A DNA stretch of 56,220 nucleotides from Deltaproteobacteria bacterium (GTDB lineage Bacteria > Desulfobacterota > Binatia > UBA9968). The notes below the pieces were generated by a model that saw only the letters and a program-made list of their open reading frames with translations, was not told the DNA's origin and searched no databases. The stretch lies in NCBI GenBank assembly GCA_016210115.1, contig JACQUW010000357.1, forward strand, positions 1 through 56,220. Reading direction: 5' to 3'. Shown here piece after piece: positions 51,241-56,220 of the stretch. Position 1 is the stretch's first letter; each line of letters begins with the position of its first letter. The position numbers and the translations under genes are program-made.

Positions 51241-52086
51241 CTATGCAGACTGCAGGCTGTAGCTTACCGCCACCCGCTCGGCTTTGTAGAACTGCTCCAA
51301 GAAGTCCTCTCCGCTGGCATACTTCCGCTTTGCGACCAATCTTCCAGGAAAGGAGACCCGTAGCGGGTCCAAGTCAAACGGATATGGCTGTACGACAGCG
51401 CGCTTCTCATCGAGAACGTCCAGTTTGAGCGTTGTTTCGCCACGACCCGCTCCAAACGGCACGGGGATGTCATTCAGGGTTGGGGTCGGACCGAGGCGCC
51501 TTGCCTTGCTGTTAAACGGATAACGATTGCAGATGAATTGCGCCATATGGTCAAAAATCTCAATCAATTTGAAGTTCAACCAGACGTGATCTTCAGTCGC
51601 GAACTCCCGGACAATGTCTCTCTGTCCCAGCTCATCGAGAAGCTTCGATTTAAGGGTTTCCTGGTGGCGAATGTATTCCTTCACACGGGGGTCACCCGAA
51701 CGATCGGGAGGATGAGTATACCTGCCGTATCCCGCGTTCATAAGCCCCACACCGTGCATCAGTATCATCAAGCCGGCGTAAGGATCTATGTGGGAAACCC
51801 GATCGACGGCGTTTTTGTAAAAATCGAGACGGAATTGCCCCAGGTATTTCAGGCTGCCGTCATGGTAGTCGAGAGGAAACCCCTGCTCGTTCAGGGTAGA
51901 CGGCTTCATCTCCCATTCGCCCCACCCGCTGTCGTGTTCCTGAGCCGCAACCACCATGGACGTGAACGGCCTCGGCGGATCGAAATTCTTATTACCCCAG
52001 TGAGCGGCCAGGAACCCCGCCACGCGGGAGTGGTCGATTTGCAAAACAAGCAAGAGACGGGACTCATCGAACTCTGAAACCATCAT
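51241..52086 (-). CDS. DUF3891 family protein
   Basis: A 281-residue protein matching DUF3891. Features are LLVLQIDHSRVAGFLAAHWG, the histidine-rich VVAAQEHDSGWGEWEM, and FPLDYHDGSL. The histidines and acidic residues in these segments look like a metal-binding HD-type site, but no activity is established. AGGAGGG lies nine bases upstream of the ATG. It lies between amidase and UbiD 3 on the same strand. Members recur near catabolic genes, so a role in hydrolysing a pathway intermediate is possible but unproven. Confidence 0.82.
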   Translation of the reverse strand: MMVSEFDESRLLLVLQIDHSRVAGFLAAHWGNKNFDPPRPFTSMVVAAQEHDSGWGEWEMKPSTLNEQGFPLDYHDGSLKYLGQFRLDFYKNAVDRVSHIDPYAGLMILMHGVGLMNAGYGRYTHPPDRSGDPRVKEYIRHQETLKSKLLDELGQRDIVREFATEDHVWLNFKLIEIFDHMAQFICNRYPFNSKARRLGPTPTLNDIPVPFGAGRGETTLKLDVLDEKRAVVQPYPFDLDPLRVSFPGRLVAKRKYASGEDFLEQFYKAERVAVSYSLQSA

Positions 52087-52268
52087 AAAGCAACCCTCCT
52101 AATTTCAGTATTGCGTCGGCATCATCTCCGTCTTATCTCCGCACCTCCCCGTCCTTCCCTTCGAAGCCGTGAGAATCGCCGCTCGGCTTCAATTTTTCCA
52201 AACGCGCACAATGTAAAGAGAAACTACAATTTTCCTTTGTAAATCTCCGGTTTTACGAATTAAACGCA

Positions 52269-53645
52269 TTAAATCGGCGGCTTTCTTTTATGCCAGTCGG
52301 TCACCGATTGGTACGCATGGCCGAGAGCGTACGCAATCTCCTCCTCAAACGGACGCGCCACAATCTGCAGCCCCAAAGGCAGTCCGGGCGGCGAGGTGGA
52401 AAAGCCGCAAGGAAAAGCGAGCGATGGGAGACCAAAGAGGTTAAATATCCGGCTCAAATTGACCGCTTGTTTCTGAGTCTCCCCGGCCGGTTCTGATTTT
52501 CCCGGAGTCAGAAACGCATCGACGACCGTCAAGGTTTTTTTCATTTCCCCAAGCAGAGTTTCCCTGACTTTCTGCGCTCTCAAATATTGTACCGCCGTGA
52601 TGAGCGATCCTGCCTCTACTTCTCTTCTGACATCGCTGGCGCCATACTCTTGCGCCTGGTTTTGCAAAAATTTCTCGTGGTATGAAGAGGCTTCGGCAAG
52701 CCGAATAATCCGTTGCGCCGCGTCGGCAAGATCGAGGGAGGGGAGATCCACCTCTTTAATTCTGATTCCGAGGCGCTTAAAAATTTTAAGCGATTCATAG
52801 AAGCTATCCAGGACGTCCTTATGATAACCATCCAGGATCGGGGCCTTGGGAATGCCGACTTTTAATTCTTTTATCTCACGCTTGAGTAACGCCGCATAAT
52901 TGGGGACCTTGACTTCTGCCGAGGAGGAATCGCTCGGGTCATGTCCGGCAAGCACTCTCAGCATGATCGCATTGTCTTCAACCGTCCGGGTCATGGGACC
53001 CACATGATCAAGCGTCCAGCTAAGAGAAGTCACCCCAAACCGGCTCACTCGCCCGTAGGTTGGCTTTAATCCGACAACCCCGCAATACGTCGCGGGACCC
53101 CGTATAGACCCTGAAGTATCGCCGCCCGTCGCTCCGAGCACCATTCCCGCAGCTAACGCCGCCGCCGAGCCGCCGCTGGAACCTCCGGGAGTGCGAGACA
53201 GGTCCCAGGGATTGTACGTTCCCGGTGTAAAGCCGCTCAAGGAAAATTCCGGCAGAGTCGTTTTGCCTATTATAATCGCCCCTGCCTCGTTCAGTCGTCG
53301 CACAACCGTCGCGTCAAAAGCGGGAACAAAATCCGCCAAGACCGCAGTTCCGGCGGTGGTCTTTACGCCTCTCGTGTAATGAGTGTCTTTGATGCCGACA
53401 GGGATCCCGTGGAGAGGCCCGCGTTTTTTTCCCCTGCTTATTTCCCTTTCCGCGGCCTTAGCGGCTGCCAACGCACGCTCCGCCAGGACGGTAACAAACG
53501 CATGAATTCTGGGCTCCACCTGATCGATTCGCCGAAGCGCGGCTCGGGTGAGGTCCACCGGAGATATTTTCTTTCTCCGGAGGAGAAACGAAGCGTCACG
53601 GATGCTGGAAAAGGAAATATCCTCTGAGGTTATTGTTTGGTCCAT
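52269..53645 (-). CDS. Amidase-signature hydrolase (AtzE/GatA-like)
   Basis: A 458-residue amidase-signature enzyme. The catalytic triad is K86 (VGIKDTHY), cis-S156 (GGSSGGSAAAL) and nucleophile S180 (DTSGSIRGPA), with the standard 24-residue spacing between the serines. Such enzymes hydrolyse linear amides, for example after cyclic ring opening. ATG 53645 overlaps the stop of the AtzG-like gene, with no separate ribosome binding site, which shows translational coupling. A true GatA role is unlikely, because no gatB is present and the small partner is of AtzG type. Confidence 0.92.
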   Translation of the reverse strand: MDQTITSEDISFSSIRDASFLLRRKKISPVDLTRAALRRIDQVEPRIHAFVTVLAERALAAAKAAEREISRGKKRGPLHGIPVGIKDTHYTRGVKTTAGTAVLADFVPAFDATVVRRLNEAGAIIIGKTTLPEFSLSGFTPGTYNPWDLSRTPGGSSGGSAAALAAGMVLGATGGDTSGSIRGPATYCGVVGLKPTYGRVSRFGVTSLSWTLDHVGPMTRTVEDNAIMLRVLAGHDPSDSSSAEVKVPNYAALLKREIKELKVGIPKAPILDGYHKDVLDSFYESLKIFKRLGIRIKEVDLPSLDLADAAQRIIRLAEASSYHEKFLQNQAQEYGASDVRREVEAGSLITAVQYLRAQKVRETLLGEMKKTLTVVDAFLTPGKSEPAGETQKQAVNLSRIFNLFGLPSLAFPCGFSTSPPGLPLGLQIVARPFEEEIAYALGHAYQSVTDWHKRKPPI

Positions 53646-53830
53646 CTTTTCAGTTGAAAGACCGGCGCTGGCTCTGCTTCCATCGAAAGGTCCACGGTGT
53701 TTAGAAGCTCGATCCACTTGAGCTGCATCTTGAAAGCCGGAAGAGCAGCCCCGACGCGCTCCTCGCTCAGGCCGAGATTTGCGGCCTTGCTCAAGTGGCG
53801 GATCATTTGTTCCAGTTCTTCATCCGACAT
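53630..53830 (-). CDS. AtzG/GatC-like small subunit (DUF4089-type)
   Basis: A 66-residue helical protein starting MSDEELEQMIRHLSKAANLG and containing AEPAPVFQLK near its end. The EPAPVF motif is characteristic of AtzG-like (DUF4089) proteins, which wrap around and stabilise AtzE-type amidases as GatC does GatA. The gene overlaps the amidase start by 16 bases. A TTG at 53839 is an alternative start. Together with the amidase it predicts a two-subunit amidohydrolase similar to 1-carboxybiuret hydrolase. Confidence 0.82.
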   Translation of the reverse strand: MSDEELEQMIRHLSKAANLGLSEERVGAALPAFKMQLKWIELLNTVDLSMEAEPAPVFQLKRWTKQ

Positions 53831-53921
53831 GGCTTTCAAAGACCTTTCGTTGTTCTGTGGCGCCCGCTCAGCCGAAATAACGATCGAATTTAAATTGAGA
53901 CGAAGTCACCCTCCCCTTAAT

Positions 53922-53942
53922 CCCCTCCCGTCAAGGGAGGGG
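53922..53942. repeat. CCCCTCCC/GGGAGGGG hairpin
   Basis: Perfect 8-base stem with loop GTCAA in the 220-base gap between the AtzG-like and SDR genes, followed by CTCTCCCCTTGCGGGAGAGG at 53960-53980. Both are members of the C-rich hairpin class also seen near 27928, 28050 and 32172. Confidence 0.75.
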
Positions 53943-54053
53943 AGATTTCTTAGGTTCCCTCTCCCCTTGCGGGAGAGGGCCAGGGTGAGGGGTGTAAGGT
54001 TATTTATAACCGTCACTATAGGCACGCCTCCAAATTGGCCGCGAAAGCATGTC

Positions 54054-54803
54054 TCAAACTCTTACAGCCAGTGCTCCGCCGTCAACGGGCAAATCAATTG
54101 CGGTGATAAAATCCGATTCGTCCGAGGCAAGAAAAACCGCAGCCGTAGCGATATCCCTCGGGACTCCCCGGCGACCCACGAGGTTCTTAACCAGGCGGTC
54201 CGGCCGATCGAGATCCTCTCCAACCGGGGACCCGATCCGGTTCGGGGAAATGGAATTGACCCGGATCCCGTACGGCGCCAGTTGGACGGCCAGCGTGCGA
54301 GTGAAATTCAAAACACCCGCCTTGGCCGTGGTGTAAGCTGTCGCTTCCGGCCGTCCCCAATGTCCGGACGTGGAAGCGATATTGATGATTTTTCCCTTTC
54401 GCTTTTGATCGACCATCACACGAGCCGCAAACTTTGAACAGAAAAAGACACTCTTCAGCGACACGCCCATGACTCTATCCCACTCCTGCTCGGTGAGCTC
54501 GAAAATGTTTTTATGATCCGTCCAGGCCGCGTTGTTGACGAGAAGATCCACCCCACCCCATTTTGCCACTACCGCCCCCACCATCTTTTCCACATCCCCG
54601 GCGGAGGAGACATCGCAGACAATCGGAAGCGCGAAATCTTTCCTTGATCCGTTGATCTCGCTCGCCACACGCTCCCCTCTTTCCCTGTCCAGGTCCACCA
54701 CCGCAACACGGGCTCCTTCCTCGGCAAAGATTCTGGCTATCTCCTCTCCGATATTGCGCCCCGCGCCCGTCACTATGGCAATTTTGTTCTCCAACCTGGC
54801 CAT
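54054..54803 (-). CDS. Short-chain dehydrogenase/reductase
   Basis: A 249-residue classical SDR. The cofactor motif is TGAGRNIG (residues 12-19), with VVDLDR at the end of the second strand; the aspartate there favours NAD over NADP. NNAAW lies near residue 91. The catalytic S144, Y157 and K161 are in NIASTSGHWG and AYTTAKAG. The C-terminus keeps the usual FLASDESDFITA segment. GGAGG lies seven bases before ATG 54803. It would oxidise or reduce a hydroxyl or keto group of a pathway intermediate. Confidence 0.93.
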   Translation of the reverse strand: MARLENKIAIVTGAGRNIGEEIARIFAEEGARVAVVDLDRERGERVASEINGSRKDFALPIVCDVSSAGDVEKMVGAVVAKWGGVDLLVNNAAWTDHKNIFELTEQEWDRVMGVSLKSVFFCSKFAARVMVDQKRKGKIINIASTSGHWGRPEATAYTTAKAGVLNFTRTLAVQLAPYGIRVNSISPNRIGSPVGEDLDRPDRLVKNLVGRRGVPRDIATAAVFLASDESDFITAIDLPVDGGALAVRV

Positions 54804-55181
54804 AAAACACCTCCTGCTAACAGACTGTCCCCTAGCTCATAGCAAAAGCCGCACGAAAGGTCCACACGGTGCGGAGAACTCCCTTAAACGAATCTTAGTT
54901 GTGGACCGCCACAACGGCTATAATGGGGAGCCCTATAAGCTGCAATACTATTATTCCCAGGGAAATCCGCCCCGGCATGGCCATGGCATGTGACGAGTCC
55001 CTAGATTTTCAGGTTTTCGGAATGATCCGAAATGTTTTAGTACTGGGGGGTGTTTGCAATAACTTATTGAAATGCCTAAAAAGTGGGCGGCGCGACCCGG
55101 ACGTTTCCTGAACTAAAAAAGACCGCTTCTGAACCGCAAAGAAACCGCCGAGGCGGGGCAGGAAGGGCGGGCAAATGATTG
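54804..55181. other. Gap without a recognisable gene
   Basis: About 380 bases between the SDR and the phage-like genes. A TTGTGG-AC-CG-CCACAA inverted repeat lies at 54897-54914, followed by TATAAT at 54919-54924, but the spacing to any -35 is poor. No open frame looks coding. This gap marks the change from catabolic to phage-like gene content. Confidence 0.5.
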
Positions 55182-55559
55182 TTACGCGGGCGGGGATTTT
55201 TTGTACGCGCGGTATTGTCTCATGTACTGGGCGCGGTGGCCTCTATTGCTGGTGCGCCAGGAGGCTTCATAACTCGCCCGAAGGCGGCGCCGGCAGGCGG
55301 CGCATTTTGGGGCCAGCAAGCTAGCGAAGCTGGCGTGAGGGGCGAGCTCAAGGCACCCGCCGCAGAGCTTAAGCCCGTATCGATGGAGGCTCAAGATCAG
55401 AGTTTCAAACATCTCGCCATCGAGATATTCCAACGGCGCAAACTGCATCAAATACCGAATGACAATGCTTCGCAATTCCGCGTCGGCCAATCTCCCTTCT
55501 ACCAGGAGGGCTTGGTAATACGCCCAAACCGTCTTGCAGGTAGCCACTTGGTCCAACAT
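55182..55559 (-). CDS. Small zinc-ribbon-like protein coupled to the GemA-like gene
   Basis: A 125-residue protein of unknown function. Two CxxC pairs (C66/C69 in KLCGGC and C86/C89 in PKCAAC) are arranged like a zinc ribbon, and the C-terminal tail is rich in Arg, Lys and Tyr, suiting nucleic-acid binding. Its ATG overlaps the stop of the upstream gene by one base (TGATG), so it is translationally coupled. In Mu-like phages the gene after gemA is a late transcription activator, but no such similarity is visible here. Confidence 0.65.
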   Translation of the reverse strand: MLDQVATCKTVWAYYQALLVEGRLADAELRSIVIRYLMQFAPLEYLDGEMFETLILSLHRYGLKLCGGCLELAPHASFASLLAPKCAACRRRLRASYEASWRTSNRGHRAQYMRQYRAYKKSPPA

Positions 55560-56059
55560 CAGCCTGCTCTTTCGGCTTTCTTTTCCTGGCGCTCGATCAT
55601 CGAGCGCAATATCGTGGCGAGCCGGGTCACCTCTCTATCATTCCTGGGCCTTGGGGCGCCGAATAACTTCTGCACGAAGCGTTCATAAGAATCTGGCTTC
55701 GGCCAGGAGATCCGGGCGGCCAGCGCATCGACCAACCGAAGCTGCTCTTCATTCACTCGACTAAAAAGCAACACTTTTCTCGGACCCTTTAACCCAGAGG
55801 CCTCACGTTCGGCCTTCAAATCAGATTCATAGATATGGGGATTCCGCACCTGGGCGCCTTTTTGAATCAGGCGCTCGATTAAGATGCGGCGCTGTTCTAG
55901 TGAAAGTTTGGAAATAGACCGAATTCCGCCGTTGATTTGCGCGGCCATGTCCCGGATTTGATCGAGGCCGGCCCACGGATCGAGAACCCCTTTAGCCTCC
56001 AGCTGGCGGCGCGCCTCGTGGATCGCGACGTTCTGCAAGCTATAAACTAATCGCGCCAT
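55559..56059 (-). CDS. Mu GemA/gp16-like (DUF1018) protein
   Basis: A 166-residue protein whose C-terminal half resembles the phage Mu gp16/GemA family: SLEQRRILIERLIQKGA, then NEEQLRLVDALAARISW, and SYERFVQKLFG before a final helix with VTRLATILRSM. GemA is an early Mu-phage protein that influences host gene expression and DNA topology. ATG 56059 was chosen as the start of the MARLVYSLQNVAI segment; its ribosome binding site is weak. With the coupled gene downstream it suggests the edge of a Mu-like prophage or a domesticated remnant extending beyond the window. Confidence 0.6.
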   Translation of the reverse strand: MARLVYSLQNVAIHEARRQLEAKGVLDPWAGLDQIRDMAAQINGGIRSISKLSLEQRRILIERLIQKGAQVRNPHIYESDLKAEREASGLKGPRKVLLFSRVNEEQLRLVDALAARISWPKPDSYERFVQKLFGAPRPRNDREVTRLATILRSMIERQEKKAERAG

Positions 56060-56220
56060 TTTATTTGCTCTTCCGCCCAACCACAGCTTTTTTCTTCGCC
56101 TGGGTGCGCTTCAATCTTACGGGGCAGTTCTTAATTAAATCCGCCAGGTGATGGGCATTCGGCCGGCCCCCATCAATATACCTAGTCCTTACACAAGCGT
56201 GATTTTTTTAGGAAGAAGGT
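56060..56220. other. Window edge, possible 3' end of another minus-strand gene
   Basis: On the minus strand a basic tail (KRTQAKKKAVVGRKSK) ends with a stop just before the GemA-like start. It lies in an open stretch of only about 48 codons with no good start codon, closed upstream by a stop next to an A-run near 56208. It may be the frameshifted end of a gene outside the window. Confidence 0.35.

Noticed and set aside
52269..53830. gatCA of the aminoacyl-tRNA amidotransferase
   Set aside because: No gatB is adjacent, and the small subunit has the EPAPVF signature of AtzG-like proteins; the context is catabolic.

Overview
The window reads as a chromosomal accessory region of an uncultured Gram-negative bacterium. 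Genes carry ordinary Shine-Dalgarno sites and Sec signal peptides, base composition is moderately GC-rich, and gaps are full of small palindromic repeats. The mix of orphan periplasmic solute-binding proteins, xanthine-dehydrogenase-family hydroxylases, UbiD decarboxylases and hydantoinase-like amidohydrolases resembles soil and groundwater lineages known mainly from metagenomes (Binatota, Rokubacteria or Tectomicrobia type). That placement is an inference from gene content and is not secure. No rRNA, tRNA or CRISPR array was recognised.

Region 1 (1-9.7 kb) is a small-gene and duplication zone. It holds two copies of a YgiT-type zinc-finger gene, a secreted HAF-repeat protein, a putative toxin/DUF2283 pair, a VapBC module, and a family of LysR-type regulators. 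The LysR family has two intact genes, one internally deleted copy and one C-terminal scrap. Each LysR copy except the scrap has the same conserved box (a GAATAA/TTATTC dyad) upstream, and all four are followed by a palindrome centred on GCACAATTGTGC. The same box lies upstream of the HAF gene and between a secreted-protein gene and its divergent LysR, suggesting a local regulon of secreted proteins.

Region 2 (9.7-14.9 kb) has a reductive-dehalogenase-like corrinoid/Fe-S protein with its own 7Fe-type ferredoxin, flanked by two ABC-type solute-binding proteins and one decayed one.

Region 3 (15-49.5 kb) is a large catabolic island. It has four molybdenum-hydroxylase large subunits (three with small and medium subunits, one orphan), two UbiD decarboxylases, two dihydropyrimidinase/hydantoinase-like enzymes, an ACMSD-like amidohydrolase, a two-subunit CoA transferase, an FAD-dependent oxidoreductase, a double cupin, a 4,5-dihydroxyphthalate-decarboxylase-like protein, a maleate-isomerase/Asp-Glu-racemase-like enzyme and several further solute-binding proteins. 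Between 26.2 and 45.6 kb fifteen consecutive genes are on the minus strand. No permease or ATPase accompanies any binding protein.

Region 4 (49.6-54.8 kb) continues the theme on the minus strand: SDR oxidoreductase, AtzG-like subunit plus amidase, DUF3891 protein and a third UbiD. The right edge (55.2-56.2 kb) has a Mu GemA/gp16-like phage gene and a small coupled zinc-ribbon gene.

Taken together the window looks like an uptake and degradation island for aromatic or N-heteroaromatic (possibly halogenated) carboxylates: capture by periplasmic proteins, hydroxylation by molybdenum enzymes, decarboxylation by UbiD, ring opening by cyclic-amide hydrolases and amidase, then isomerase and CoA-transferase steps. 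The substrate itself cannot be read from the sequence.
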